NCBI RefSeq assembly: GCF_000213055.1
Contig: NZ_CM001165.1
Coordinates: forward strand, 2,689,445-2,753,444
Reading direction: 5' to 3'
From: Streptomyces sp. Tu6071
GTDB lineage: Bacteria > Actinomycetota > Actinomycetes > Streptomycetales > Streptomycetaceae
DNA length: 64,000 nucleotides
Position 1 is the first letter of the stretch; the number at the start of each line of letters is the position of its first letter. The position numbers and the translations under genes were made by a program. The notes under the pieces were generated by a model, which had not been told where the DNA came from, searched no databases, and saw only the letters and a program-made list of their open reading frames with translations. This document shows, one piece after another, positions 16,716 to 26,491 of the stretch.

Positions 16716-17618
16716 TCAGCCCGCCCACTCCCGCAGTTGCTCGCGGGCGCGGGCGGCGTCGGCTGCCGGTGAAGTCCCGTACACGAGGCGGTAGTCGCGG
16801 GTGAAGTGCGGGGCGCTGCGGTAGCCGACCGCGGTGGCGGCGCGGGCGGCCGAGTCGCCGCGGACCACCATGCGGTGGCGGGCCTCGCCGAGGCGGAGCC
16901 GCTTGAGGTACTGCATCGGGGTCATGGACGTGGCCTGTTTGAAGCGCCGGGACAGCGTCGCCCTGCTCGCGCTGACCTCGGCGGCGAGGGCGTCGAGCGT
17001 CCACGGCTCGGCGATCCGCTCGGTGAGGAGGCGTACGGCGCGGGGCACGACGGGGTCGTGCGCGTCGGTCGCGGCGAGGACGCGCGGCGCCTGCGTGGTC
17101 TGGAGCAGGCGGAGCACGGTCTCGCGGGCGAACTGCGGTCCCAGGAGCGGGATGTGCTCGGGCTCGTCGAGGAGGCCGAGCAGGCGGGCGAAGACATCGG
17201 CGAGCGCGGGCGTCCAGGCGCCGAGCCGGTCCAGCGGGCCGGAGGGCTCGCGGCGGGTACGGGGCATCGCGGTGGCGACCTCGGTGACGAGGGCGGGGTC
17301 GAGCCGCCAACGCGCCGACAGGAACCCGTACCGCTCGTCCGTCGCGACGACGCCCGAGAGGACGGGGAGGTCGACCGGTGTGATGAAGAACCGGTCGATG
17401 CCCCAGACCTGGTCGTCGTCGCCGACGACCGAGCGCTTGCGGCCCGCGAGGACGACCGACAGCGAGGGTGTGTACCGCTGGTAGGCGAGTCCGCCCGGCA
17501 CGGTCCGCAGGCGGCTGAGCCCGAGGCCGAGCCGCTCCGCCGCCGCTGTGTCGTCCGCGCGGCGCGCCACGACGTCCGCCGCGCGGCCGAGGCTCCGGGC
17601 AGTCGTCGCTTCGTCCAT
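16716..17618 (-). CDS. AraC-family transcriptional regulator
   Basis: A 300-residue regulator with an N-terminal AraC-type sensing domain (residues about 20-180) and a C-terminal pair of helix-turn-helices (about 200-295: WTLDALAAEVSASRATLSRRFKQATSMTPMQYLKRLRL and the later VGYRSAPHFTRDYRLVYGTSP). It is divergent from the SDR gene at 17751 with 132 bp between them, so that gene is its most likely target. The ligand is unknown. Confidence 0.88.
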   Translation of the reverse strand: MDEATTARSLGRAADVVARRADDTAAAERLGLGLSRLRTVPGGLAYQRYTPSLSVVLAGRKRSVVGDDDQVWGIDRFFITPVDLPVLSGVVATDERYGFLSARWRLDPALVTEVATAMPRTRREPSGPLDRLGAWTPALADVFARLLGLLDEPEHIPLLGPQFARETVLRLLQTTQAPRVLAATDAHDPVVPRAVRLLTERIAEPWTLDALAAEVSASRATLSRRFKQATSMTPMQYLKRLRLGEARHRMVVRGDSAARAATAVGYRSAPHFTRDYRLVYGTSPAADAARAREQLREWAG

Positions 17619-17750
17619 GGAGGGACCGTATCCGGCCACGGGCCGCGTCCGGGCCACGTCACGTCCGCGCCCGGCCCGGTGAGGTGATCCGGCAAGCGAA
17701 TGAGCGGTTCGGGCAAGGGGCGGGCGGGCCCGCCGGAAGAGGCTGGAGGC

Positions 17751-18548
17751 ATGCGTACGAACGAAGAGATCCTGTCGTCCCTCCCCTCCGACTCCGCCCT
17801 CGCCGGGCGCACCGCGCTGGTCACGGGCTCGACCGGGGGGATCGGCGAGGCCGTCGCGCGGGTGCTCGCCGCCTCGGGCGCCGAAGTCCTCGTGAGCGGC
17901 AGGGACGCCGGGCGCGCGCGGGGCGTCGTGGACGCGATCACCGCCTCGGGCGGGCGCGCGCACGCGCTCACCGCCGACCTCGGCGCCGCGCCCGGCGAGA
18001 TCCGCGCCTTCGCGGAGCGCGCGCAGGAGGCGCTCGGCGGCCGGGTCGACCTCCTCGTCAACAATGCGGGCGTCTATCCCGGGCTCTTGACACCCTCGGT
18101 CACCGACGAGGAGATGGAGGCGCTGTGGGCGACGAACGTGCGCGCGCCGCACGTCCTCGTCGCGCTGCTCGCGCCGCGCATGGCCGAGCGCGGCGCGGGC
18201 GTCGTCGTGAACGTGGGCTCGTGGATGGCGCGGGTCGGCGTCCCCTACAAGGCGCTGTACCCGGCGACGAAGGCGGCGGTCGAGCAGCTCACGCGGGCGT
18301 GGGCGGCCGAGTTCGGGCCGCGCGGGGTGCGCGTCAACGGCGTGGCGCCGGGCGCGACGGCGACGCGCGGCACGGCGGGGAACGCCGATCAGCTCGCCGC
18401 GATGACGAAGGCGACCCCGGCGGGCGTACCGGTGCGGCCCGTCGACATCGCGTACGCGGTGCGGTACCTCGTCTCGGACGAGGCGGCGTTCGTGCAAGGG
18501 GCGACGCTCGACGTGGACGGGGGGCTCGCGGCGACGCGGCTGCGGTGA
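17751..18548 (+). CDS. Short-chain dehydrogenase/reductase
   Basis: A 265-residue classical SDR. It has the Rossmann motif TGSTGGIG (25-32), NNAG (104-107), catalytic Ser157 and the Y170-x3-K174 pair, so it should be an active NAD(P)-dependent oxidoreductase. GGAGG lies four bases before ATG 17751; an in-frame ATG at 17700 lacks a site. It is divergent from an AraC regulator, an arrangement often seen for SDRs that handle small carbonyl compounds. Confidence 0.88.
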   Translation: MRTNEEILSSLPSDSALAGRTALVTGSTGGIGEAVARVLAASGAEVLVSGRDAGRARGVVDAITASGGRAHALTADLGAAPGEIRAFAERAQEALGGRVDLLVNNAGVYPGLLTPSVTDEEMEALWATNVRAPHVLVALLAPRMAERGAGVVVNVGSWMARVGVPYKALYPATKAAVEQLTRAWAAEFGPRGVRVNGVAPGATATRGTAGNADQLAAMTKATPAGVPVRPVDIAYAVRYLVSDEAAFVQGATLDVDGGLAATRLR

Positions 18549-18556
18549 GGGGGCAC

Positions 18557-18653
18557 GGCGGTACGGGTCATACCGGGGGGGCCGGGGCGGTACGGGCTCG
18601 CACGGGCGTGCCCGCCCCGTACCGCCGAGAGACGGCCCCGGCCCCGTACCGCC
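18557..18653. terminator. GTACGGG-rich inverted repeats between convergent genes
   Basis: CGGCGGTACGGG (18557-18568) can pair with CCCGTACCGCCG copies at about 18616-18627 and 18642-18653, giving alternative long hairpins between the SDR and MFS genes, which point at each other. The likely role is bidirectional termination. Confidence 0.5.
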
Positions 18654-18711
18654 GGAAGCCCGCCCCCCGGAGCCCGTACCCGCCCGCGTCGGCCCGTACG
18701 GGCCCGTACCC

Positions 18712-20214
18712 CTAAGCCGCCTTCTCCGTCTGCGAGAGGGGCTTCGCGATGTCCTCAAGGCCCCGGCCCTCCGCGTCGACCGCGAGGAAGGCCGCGACGA
18801 GGCCCGCCGCGCACATGAGGCCCGCGCCGATCGAGAAGGCGAGCGCCGTGTCGCCGGGGACGCCGGACTCGGTGAGGTCGGCGAAGACGAGCGGGCCGGA
18901 GATGCCGCCGGCGGCCGTGCCGATCGCGTAGAAGAAGGCGATCGCCATCGCGCGGGTCTCCATCGGGAAGACCTCGGAGACGGTCAGGTACGCGCTCGAC
19001 GCGCCCGCCGAGGCGAAGAAGAGGACGACGCACCAGCAGGCCGTCAGCGTCGTCGCGTTGAGCGAGCCGCGGTCGAAGAGCCATGCCGTGATGAAGAGCA
19101 GGATGCCCGGCAGGATGTACGTGCCCGCGATCATGACGCGGCGGCCGACGGTGTCGAAGAGCTTGCCGAGGACGAGCGGGCCGATGAAGTTGCCCGCGGC
19201 GATGACGGCGAAGTAGTAGCCCGTGTGGCCGCTCTGGACGTCGTAGAACTTCGTGAGGATAGCGCCGAAGCCGAACGTGATCGCGTTGTAGAGGAACGCC
19301 TGCCCGATGAAGAGGGAGAGGCCGAGCACGGCGCGCTTGGGGTAGTGCGCGAAGACGGTCTTGGCGATGAGGCCGAAGCCGACGCTCTTGCGCTCGTGGA
19401 TCGTGATCTCGCCCGCCGGGGCCGGCAGTTTCTCGCCCTTCTCGGTCTCGACGCCCTTCTCGACGTCCGTGACCAGGCCCTCGGCCTCGTCCCCGTGGCC
19501 GTGGATGAACTGCCAGCGCGGGCTCTCGGGGACGTGCCGCCGCACGAGGAGGATCACGAGGCCGAGTACGACGCCGAGCGCGAAGGTGAGGCGCCAGCCG
19601 ACGTCCTTGGGGAAGATGTCGGTGTTGAGCGCCAGGATCGACAGGAGGGCGCCGCCGATCGCGCCGAGCCAGTAGCTGCCGTTGATGATGAGGTCGACGC
19701 GGCCCCGGTACTTCGAGGGGATCAGCTCGTCGATCGCGGAGTTGATCGCCGCGTACTCGCCGCCGATGCCGAAGCCCGTCAGGAAGCGGAAGACGAAGAA
19801 CCACCACGGCGAGAAGGACAGCGCGGTCATCGCGGTCGCGCCGAGGTAGACCGCGAGCGTCACCATGAAGAGCTTCTTGCGGCCGAACTTGTCCGTCAGC
19901 CAGCCGAAGAAGAGCGCGCCCGAACAGGCACCCGCGACGTACAGCGCGGCGCCGAGCCCGGTGACCTGCGCGGACGTGATCGGCAGACCCGAGCCGGGCT
20001 CGGAGAGGCGGCCCGCGATATTGCCGACCGTCGTCACTTCGAGACCGTCGAGAATCCACACCGTGCCGAGACCGATGACGATCATCCAGTGCCAGCGGGA
20101 CCAGGGCAGGCGGTCGAGGCGGGCGGGCACCGAGGTGGTGATCGTGCCGGTGCCGGAGTGCCCGGGGGCGGCGATGTCCGCCGCGTCGTCGGGCTCTTCG
20201 GAAGGCTGAGCCAT
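18712..20214 (-). CDS. MFS transporter, sugar or organic acid porter type
   Basis: A 500-residue transporter with about 12 membrane helices. The MFS loop motif is GWLTDKFGRKK (about 110), and the second half repeats it as GKLFDTVGRR. PESPRW at the end of helix 6 and the split into two six-helix halves are typical of the sugar porter and aromatic acid families. The hydrophilic central loop (about 250-290) is Glu- and Lys-rich. The substrate cannot be named. The 5' flank is the repeat-rich gap 20215-20562. Confidence 0.85.
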   Translation of the reverse strand: MAQPSEEPDDAADIAAPGHSGTGTITTSVPARLDRLPWSRWHWMIVIGLGTVWILDGLEVTTVGNIAGRLSEPGSGLPITSAQVTGLGAALYVAGACSGALFFGWLTDKFGRKKLFMVTLAVYLGATAMTALSFSPWWFFVFRFLTGFGIGGEYAAINSAIDELIPSKYRGRVDLIINGSYWLGAIGGALLSILALNTDIFPKDVGWRLTFALGVVLGLVILLVRRHVPESPRWQFIHGHGDEAEGLVTDVEKGVETEKGEKLPAPAGEITIHERKSVGFGLIAKTVFAHYPKRAVLGLSLFIGQAFLYNAITFGFGAILTKFYDVQSGHTGYYFAVIAAGNFIGPLVLGKLFDTVGRRVMIAGTYILPGILLFITAWLFDRGSLNATTLTACWCVVLFFASAGASSAYLTVSEVFPMETRAMAIAFFYAIGTAAGGISGPLVFADLTESGVPGDTALAFSIGAGLMCAAGLVAAFLAVDAEGRGLEDIAKPLSQTEKAA

Positions 20215-20562
20215 GGTCCGGTACCTCCTCGTGAGCGGCGACCGCGACGGGTGTGCGGTGCACTATTCGCCGGATGCCCCTGCGGCGCGCGCTCATACGG
20301 GACGGGGACGGCCGACCGGGTGGTGAGGAGGACCGGGTGGGCGCACGGGGCGGCCGGGGCGCGGGGGCGGGAAGCGCGGGCGGCGTGCCCCACCCCGTAC
20401 GGGCCGCTCAGGCATCAGGCACCCACCGGCCACGCAGACGCCCACCACGCACGGGCCGCTCAGGTGCCCACCACGCACGGGCCAAGCAGACACCCATCAC
20501 TACGGGCCACGCAGACGCCCACCGCCTACGGGCCGGTCCGCCGCCTCTCCCCCGTACCCCGC
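20215..20562. other. Gap without genes between the MFS and DUF445 genes
   Basis: A 348-bp gap. Its left part should hold the promoter of the leftward MFS gene; its right part is an imperfect direct repeat array. I see no open frame with a credible start and no RNA gene. Confidence 0.6.
20431..20545. repeat. Imperfect tandem repeat, about four copies of 24-30 bp
   Basis: Copies begin near 20431, 20461, 20486 and 20510 and share the pattern GCAGACGCCCACC followed by ACGGGCC, with a few substitutions and small length changes. The array sits just downstream of the DUF445 stop and may shape its mRNA end. Confidence 0.6.
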
Positions 20563-22212
20563 TCAGGCCCCCAGCGCGTGCGACACCGTGTAGATCACGA
20601 GGCCCGCGAGCGAGCCGACGACCGTGCCGTTGATGCGGATGAACTGGAGGTCGCGGCCGATGTTCGCCTCGATCTTGCGCGAGGTGTGCTCGGCGTCCCA
20701 GCCCGCCACCGTGTCGGTGATGAGCGAGGTGATCTCGGTGCGGTACGTCGAGACGACGTAGACCGCCGCTCCCTCGACCCAGCCGTCCACCTTCGCGCGC
20801 AGCCGGTCGTCCGCGCTCAGGCGGCTGCCCAGCGAGAGGAGCGCGGTACGGGCGCGCAGCCGCAGTTCGCTGCGCTCGTCCTCGGCGGCGGCGACCATCA
20901 TGCCGCGCACCGTGCCCCAGACCGTCGCGATGAGGTCCTGCACCTCGGCGCGGCCCAGGATGTCGTTCTTGAGGCGCTCGACGCGGGCGCGGGTCGGGCC
21001 GTCCGCCTGGAGGTCGCCGGCGAAGTCCGCGAGGAAGCGGTCGACGGCGCCGCGCGCGGGGTGGTCCGGCATGTCGCGCATCTCGGTGACGAAGCGGAGC
21101 AGTTCCTTGTAGACGCGCTCGCCGATCCGCTTGTCCACGAAGCGCGGGGTCCAGCCGGGCGCGCCGCCCTGCACCGCGTCCATGACGGAGTCGCGGTGGG
21201 TCACGAGCCAGTCGTGCGCGTGCACGCACACGAGGTCCACGAGCTTGCGGTGCCCGCCGTCGGCGACCAGGCGCTCCAGGAGGCGCCCGAGCGAGGGCGC
21301 GACCTCCGCGTTCTTCGCGCGCCGCGTGATCGCCTCGCCGACGACGGCCTGCACGTCGCTGTCGCGCAGCACCGTGAGCGCCCCGCGCAGCGCCGTCGCC
21401 GCCTCGGCCGTCACGCGGTCGGCGTGCGCGGGCTCGGCGAGCCACTCGCCGAGGCGGTGCCCGATGCCGATCCCGCGCAGCCGGTCCCGTACGACGTCCC
21501 CGGAGAGGAAGTTCTCGCCGACGAAGCCGCCGAGCGCGGCCCCGAGCTGGTCCTTCTTCTGCGGGATGATCGCGGTGTGCGGGATGGGCAGCCCGAGCGG
21601 GTGCCGGAAGAGCGCGGTCACGGCGAACCAGTCGGCGAGCGCGCCGACCATGCCCGCCTCGGCCGCCGCCGCGACGTACCCCGTCCAGGCGCCCGCGCCC
21701 CGGTGTTCGAGCCACGTCGCGAGCGCGTAGACGACCGCGACGAAGAGCAGCAGCCCGAGCGCGAAGGACTTCATGCGCCGCACGCCCCGGCGTTTCTCCA
21801 GGTCGGCGGGGGTGAGGTCGACGGGGCTGCGGGCGCCGCCGAGCGCGCGGGCGACGGAGCCTCTGCGCGGCGGGCCGCCGGTGGCGGTGGCGGTACGTGA
21901 CGGGGCGCCGGGACGCGATGGGCCGCTCGGCCCCGTAGAGACACCGGGCTCCGTAGAGACACCCGGACCCGCGGAACCGTCCTGCCGCGCGGGCGCGCCC
22001 CGCCCCGTACCGCCGCCGGACCCCGGACCCGCCTCCGGACCCGCCTCCGGACCCGCCCCCGGTCCCGTACCGCCGCCCCCGGTCGGCCCCCCTGAAGCTC
22101 CGCCCATGCCGTCCTCCGCTTCCGCTGCCGATCCCGCTCCGGGGCCCGGTTCCGTTCCCGACGCCGGTCCCGCCCCCGTGATTTTCGCCTCACCCTCCTC
22201 CTGCGTCCCCAT
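20563..22212 (-). CDS. DUF445 family membrane-anchored protein
   Basis: A 549-residue protein. Residues 1-145 are low-complexity Gly, Pro and Ala. The conserved DUF445 part starts at about residue 146 (RRMKSFALGLLLFVAVVYALAT), with a second hydrophobic segment VAAAAEAGMVGALADWFAVTALFRHPLGLPIPHTAIIP, then a long helical region and a C-terminal hydrophobic end (INGTVVGSLAGLVIYTVSH). The role of the family is unknown. The start is uncertain: 22212 is chosen, but ATG 22320 is in frame. Confidence 0.78.
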   Translation of the reverse strand: MGTQEEGEAKITGAGPASGTEPGPGAGSAAEAEDGMGGASGGPTGGGGTGPGAGPEAGPEAGPGSGGGTGRGAPARQDGSAGPGVSTEPGVSTGPSGPSRPGAPSRTATATGGPPRRGSVARALGGARSPVDLTPADLEKRRGVRRMKSFALGLLLFVAVVYALATWLEHRGAGAWTGYVAAAAEAGMVGALADWFAVTALFRHPLGLPIPHTAIIPQKKDQLGAALGGFVGENFLSGDVVRDRLRGIGIGHRLGEWLAEPAHADRVTAEAATALRGALTVLRDSDVQAVVGEAITRRAKNAEVAPSLGRLLERLVADGGHRKLVDLVCVHAHDWLVTHRDSVMDAVQGGAPGWTPRFVDKRIGERVYKELLRFVTEMRDMPDHPARGAVDRFLADFAGDLQADGPTRARVERLKNDILGRAEVQDLIATVWGTVRGMMVAAAEDERSELRLRARTALLSLGSRLSADDRLRAKVDGWVEGAAVYVVSTYRTEITSLITDTVAGWDAEHTSRKIEANIGRDLQFIRINGTVVGSLAGLVIYTVSHALGA

Positions 22213-22472
22213 CGCCCCGCCGCCCTTCCCTCGCCCTCGTGGCCTGTCGCGGCCCGCTGTCGCGGCCCCCGGCGCACCGCCCGGAGCTGGGCTTCGGGGG
22301 CGGCGGGGGGCCGTTGTCATTGTCCCTACCCCGATCACCGGGGGAACGGATCTGCGATTCCCGGCGTCTGTCGGGACGAAGGGTGTGCACAGCGCGACCC
22401 CCACCCATGTCGCATCATGGGATCGTCCGACCGGAGCCTCGGGCTCCCGCTGTCCGAGGAGAAACCCCGCAC

Positions 22473-23798
22473 ATGACCAAGCGTCACGGTTATGGCGTGC
22501 TCGCCGCCGTCGCAGCCCTCGTGGTGCTGTGCTCGACCGCGATCTTCCTGCTCGTGACCGGGACCGGGCGCGGCAAGGACGAGGACACCGTCACGGCGGC
22601 CCCGCCCGCCGCGCGCGGCTCGGCCGCCCCGGCCTCGTCCGGGAACTGGGTCGGTACGTGGTCGGCGCCCCCGAGCGGGGCCGAGCCCGGCACCCTGATC
22701 GACGGCCTCGCGGGCCGCTCGGTGCGCAACGTCGTACACACCTCCGTCGCGGGCGAGGCGACGCGCGTCACCCTCTCCAACCTGTACGGGCAGCAGCCCC
22801 TCTCGATCACGAGCGCGACCGTCGCCCTCGCCGCCGCACCCGGCAGCCCCACGGCCGCGGCGGGCACGCTGCGCCGCCTCACCTTCGGCGGCGCCACGAC
22901 CGTCGTCATCCCGGCGGGCGGCCAGCGCGTGAGCGACGCGGTGCGGATGAGCGTCCCGGGCGACGCGGACCTCCTCGTCACGACGTACTCGCCGCTCGCG
23001 AGCGGCCCCGTCACCTTCCACGCGCAGGCCCGCCAGACGAGCTACCTCGCCGAGGGCGACCGCACGAGGGACCCGGACGGCGCCGCGTACACCGCGCAGT
23101 CCTCGTACTGGCGGTACGTCACCGCCGTCGACGTCCTCAGCCGCCGCCTCGCCGGGACCCTCGTCACGCTCGGCGACTCGCTCACCGACGGGCTGCGCTC
23201 CACGAGCGGCGCCAACCACCGCTGGCCCGACCGCCTCGCCCGCCGCCTCGCGAACGAGCAGGGCGCGCCGCGCTACAGCGTCGTCAACGCCGGTATCAGC
23301 GGCAACCGCGTCCTGCTCGCCGGAGCGGGCCGCCCCGCCGACAACCCGGCCGCGCTCGACCGCTTCGACCGCGACGTACTCGGCCGCTCCGGCGCGAAGG
23401 CCGTCTTCATCGACCTCGGGATCAACGACATCCTGCGCGCCCCTCAGCAGTACGACGCGCGGCGGATCGTCGACGGGCTGCGCGAGCTGACCGCGCGGGC
23501 GCACGCCAAGGGCCTGCACGTCGTCGGCGCGACGCTCATGCCCTTCGAGGGCCACCGGGGCTACACGGTGCGCGGCGAGCAGACCCGGCAGGCGGTCAAC
23601 GCCGAGATCCGCTCGGGGCGCGTCTTCGACGCGTACGCCGACTTCGACCGGGGGCTGCGGGACCAGGCCCACCCCACCCGCCTCGCCGCCGCCTACGACT
23701 CGGGCGACCACCTCCACCTCAACGACGCGGGATACCTGCGGATGGCCGAGACGGTGAACGTGGCGGACCTGAGGGGCGCGGCGCCGGCGCAGCTGTGA
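22473..23798 (+). CDS. Secreted SGNH/GDSL hydrolase
   Basis: A 441-residue protein with an N-terminal membrane or signal segment (residues 8-30). The SGNH blocks are GDSLTDG (about 236), NAGISGNR (about 271) and GINDIL (about 320), with the catalytic Asp-x-x-His in DSGDHLHLND near the C-terminus. Residues 60-220 form the beta-rich N-terminal module seen in Streptomyces secreted SGNH esterases. It probably removes acyl groups from polysaccharides or lipids outside the cell. Confidence 0.88.
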   Translation: MTKRHGYGVLAAVAALVVLCSTAIFLLVTGTGRGKDEDTVTAAPPAARGSAAPASSGNWVGTWSAPPSGAEPGTLIDGLAGRSVRNVVHTSVAGEATRVTLSNLYGQQPLSITSATVALAAAPGSPTAAAGTLRRLTFGGATTVVIPAGGQRVSDAVRMSVPGDADLLVTTYSPLASGPVTFHAQARQTSYLAEGDRTRDPDGAAYTAQSSYWRYVTAVDVLSRRLAGTLVTLGDSLTDGLRSTSGANHRWPDRLARRLANEQGAPRYSVVNAGISGNRVLLAGAGRPADNPAALDRFDRDVLGRSGAKAVFIDLGINDILRAPQQYDARRIVDGLRELTARAHAKGLHVVGATLMPFEGHRGYTVRGEQTRQAVNAEIRSGRVFDAYADFDRGLRDQAHPTRLAAAYDSGDHLHLNDAGYLRMAETVNVADLRGAAPAQL

Positions 23799-23883
23799 GG
23801 GGACCCGCAGCCGGTCCGTCCGGCGCATGACGCCGGGCAGGGGGCTGCGGGGCGGTGCCGCCGGGGAGGACGCGCCCCCGTCC

Positions 23884-24600
23884 TCAGTCCTCCAGCTCCC
23901 CGCGCTTCCGCTCCTCCTTGAGCCTGCGCTTCTCGCCCTTCCGCTCCTTGCGCCGCACGCCGACCCCGCCCATCAGGGCCAGGCCCTTCACCGTGACCTG
24001 CGGCGAGTCCGGCGGGCCGTCGAAGAGCTGGTCGCCGCCGAAGCCGCCCATGATCCCGACGCCCGAGACCCGTACCCGCAGCTCGGGCGGGACCACGACC
24101 GAGATGCCGCCCCAGATCGTGAAGCAGCGGACAACCGTCTCGCGGTCCTCGAAATCGGCCTCGCGCAGGTCGATCTCGCCGCCGCCCCACATCGCGAAGG
24201 CCGTGAAGACCTTCCCGACCGCCCAGCGGCCCCGGCGCGCGAAGCCGCCGAAGAGCGCGAAGGCCCCGCGCGAGGTCGCCTCCACGCCGACCCGCCCGAC
24301 CCGGCCGCCCCGGCCCCCGACAGGCGCGGGAGCCGGTGCCGCGCCCCCGGTGCTCTCCGGGAGGTCCCGCGTGAGCGGCACCAGGTCCCCGTACGTGCGG
24401 GCCGCGTAGGCGGCGCCGAGCCGTACGTCGAACTCCTCCATGTCGAGGCGCCCCTCGGCGACCGCCTCGCGCAGCCGCTCGGCCACCCGCTCCCGGTCGG
24501 CGTCCGAGGCGCGCAGCTCCCCCCGCGCGAGCGGGGCGTCCGCGCCCGCCTTGGCCATATCCGTTTTCCTGGGCGGTAGTTCGGCCCGCTCGTCAGTCAT
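23884..24600 (-). CDS. DUF1707 protein with a LiaF-like C-terminal domain
   Basis: A 238-residue protein. A DUF1707 (SHOCT-like) domain lies at about 28-80 (LRASDADRERVAERLREAVAEGRLDMEEFDVRLGAAY). The C-terminal half, with repeated beta-strand glycine motifs (AMWGGGEIDLREADF, TIWGGISVVVP, GIMGGFGGDQL), matches the cell-wall-active antibiotics response (LiaF) fold, and ends in a very basic tail. It starts 9 bp after the ABC ATPase gene and is probably the last gene of that operon, hinting at an envelope-stress role. Confidence 0.8.
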   Translation of the reverse strand: MTDERAELPPRKTDMAKAGADAPLARGELRASDADRERVAERLREAVAEGRLDMEEFDVRLGAAYAARTYGDLVPLTRDLPESTGGAAPAPAPVGGRGGRVGRVGVEATSRGAFALFGGFARRGRWAVGKVFTAFAMWGGGEIDLREADFEDRETVVRCFTIWGGISVVVPPELRVRVSGVGIMGGFGGDQLFDGPPDSPQVTVKGLALMGGVGVRRKERKGEKRRLKEERKRGELED

Positions 24601-24609
24601 GCGACCACC

Positions 24610-25632
24610 CTACGAGGTGACCGCGTCGCTCCTGCCGCGCGCGTACATCCGCGCGATGACGGACTCGATGTCGGGCTCCCGCACCGAGAGGTCGGCGAGC
24701 GGGTAGTCGGCCGCGATCCGCGCCACGAGCGGCGCGGCCGAGGACCCGGCGGGGAAGGCGAGCCACTGACGCGGCCCCTCGACCCGTACCGTACGGGCGC
24801 CGGGCACCGAGACGGCGGGGAGTTCGCGCTCCAGGTCGAGGACGAGCATCCGCTCGCTCTCGCCGAGCGCGTGCAGCCCCGCCAGGTCCCCGTCGTGCAC
24901 GAGCCGCCCGTGGTCGATGACCATCACCCGCGTGCAGACCTGCTCGATGTCGGTCAGGTCGTGCGTCGTGAGGAGCACCGTCGTGCCCTGCTCCGCGTTC
25001 AGCGCGCGCAGGAACTCGCGCACGCGGGCCTTCGAGAAGACGTCGAGCCCGATCGTCGGCTCGTCCAGGTACAGCACCTCCGGCGAGTGCAGCAGCGCCG
25101 CGCCGATGTCGCCGCGCATCCGCTGCCCCAGCGAGAGCTGCCGCACCGGCACGTGCAGCAGGTCCGCCAGCTCCAGCTGCTCCACGCAGCGGTCGAGCGT
25201 CTCGCGGTAGCGGGCGAGCGGCACGTCGTACAGGTGCCGCATGAGGCGGTACGAGTCGATGAGCGGCAGGTCCCACCACAGCGTCGTGCGCTGCCCGAAG
25301 ACGACGCCGATACGGCGTGTCAGCGCGAGCCGCTGCCGCGCGGGATCGAGCCCGGCGACCCGCAGCCGGCCGCCCGTGGGCGTGAGGATGCCGGTGAGCA
25401 TCTTGATCGTCGTCGACTTGCCCGCGCCGTTCGGCCCGATGTACCCGACCATCTCGCCGCGCCGCACCCGGAACGAGATGCCGTCCACGGCCCGCACGGC
25501 CCGCTTCTCGTACCGCAGGAACGCGGTTTTCCGGCGGACCGCGAACTCCTTCTCCAGTCCTTCGAGGACGATGACGTCGTCCTCCGGCTCGCTCTCCACC
25601 AGCTCGTTCCTTTCGTCCGTACGGAAACTCAC
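24610..25632 (-). CDS. ABC-2 type exporter, ATP-binding protein
   Basis: A 340-residue ATPase with Walker A GPNGAGKS (about 65-72), signature LSLGQRMR (about 165), Walker B VLYLDEPTIGLD (about 186) and the switch His in TTHDL. The N-terminal extension before the domain and the C-terminal regulatory tail (about 255-340) match exporters paired with DUF990-type permeases. It follows two permease genes and should power export of an unknown compound. Confidence 0.88.
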   Translation of the reverse strand: MSFRTDERNELVESEPEDDVIVLEGLEKEFAVRRKTAFLRYEKRAVRAVDGISFRVRRGEMVGYIGPNGAGKSTTIKMLTGILTPTGGRLRVAGLDPARQRLALTRRIGVVFGQRTTLWWDLPLIDSYRLMRHLYDVPLARYRETLDRCVEQLELADLLHVPVRQLSLGQRMRGDIGAALLHSPEVLYLDEPTIGLDVFSKARVREFLRALNAEQGTTVLLTTHDLTDIEQVCTRVMVIDHGRLVHDGDLAGLHALGESERMLVLDLERELPAVSVPGARTVRVEGPRQWLAFPAGSSAAPLVARIAADYPLADLSVREPDIESVIARMYARGRSDAVTS

Positions 25633-25642
25633 GACGCCTTCC

Positions 25643-26491
25643 TCAGCTCCCCGTCGAGCGGTAGCCCCGCAGCCCCGCGCGCCACGCGAGGCCCGCCAGC
25701 GCGAGCGCGGCGACGGCGACGAGCGGCGGCAGCAGGGCGCACCAGACCGGCAGGCCGAGCGGGACGGGACGGTCCAGGAGGTACGCGCCCGGGACCCAGT
25801 TGACGAAGGAGAGCGGCAGCACGAACGTCACCGCGCGCACCACTTCCCTGGCGAAGACCGTCGGCGGGTACTGGAGCATCGTCTGCCCGCCGTACGTGAA
25901 CGCGTTCTCGACCTCGGCCGCGTCGGTCGCCACGAACTGGAAGGCCGCCCCCGCCACGTACACGGCCCCGAAGATCGCCGCGCCGCTCACCACCGCGTAC
26001 GGGATCACCAGGACGCGCCCGGCGTCCCAGTCGATGCCCGCAGCGCTCAGCCCGTACCCCAGCACGGCGAGGCCCTGGAAGGTGCGCCCGAGCCGGTTGA
26101 GCGAGAAGCGGTCGGCGGCGATCTGGGCGAGCACGGGGGCCGGGCGCACGAGCAGCGCGTCGAGCGTGCCGTCGCGCACGCGCTGGCCGAGCCGCTGCGT
26201 CGAGCCGAGGAACAGGTTGCACAGCCCGAAGGAGACCGAGGAGAGCCCGTACAGGACCGCGAAATCGGCGAGGTCGTAGCCGCCGAGCGCGTCGACCTGC
26301 GAGAACATCAGCAGGATCACGACGAAGTCCAGGCCCGTGATCGCCGCCTGCGCGAAGACGTTGAGCGCGAAGGAGAGCGGATACGCGAGCATCGAGCGCA
26401 CCCACATGAGGCTCACGAGCCGGTAGGCGCGCAGCCCGGTGCGCAGCGCGCTCCGCTCCCGTACCACCGCCGGCTCGAACGGCTCAGCCAC
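25643..26491 (-). CDS. ABC-2 type permease, second subunit
   Basis: A 282-residue permease with about six membrane helices and the family stretch VRDGTLDALLVRPAP at its centre. GTG 26491 is chosen because it lies inside the end of the upstream permease gene, an 8-bp overlap that suggests coupled translation. It should pair with the other permease to form a heterodimeric channel driven by the ATPase encoded 10 bp downstream. Confidence 0.85.
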   Translation of the reverse strand: MAEPFEPAVVRERSALRTGLRAYRLVSLMWVRSMLAYPLSFALNVFAQAAITGLDFVVILLMFSQVDALGGYDLADFAVLYGLSSVSFGLCNLFLGSTQRLGQRVRDGTLDALLVRPAPVLAQIAADRFSLNRLGRTFQGLAVLGYGLSAAGIDWDAGRVLVIPYAVVSGAAIFGAVYVAGAAFQFVATDAAEVENAFTYGGQTMLQYPPTVFAREVVRAVTFVLPLSFVNWVPGAYLLDRPVPLGLPVWCALLPPLVAVAALALAGLAWRAGLRGYRSTGS

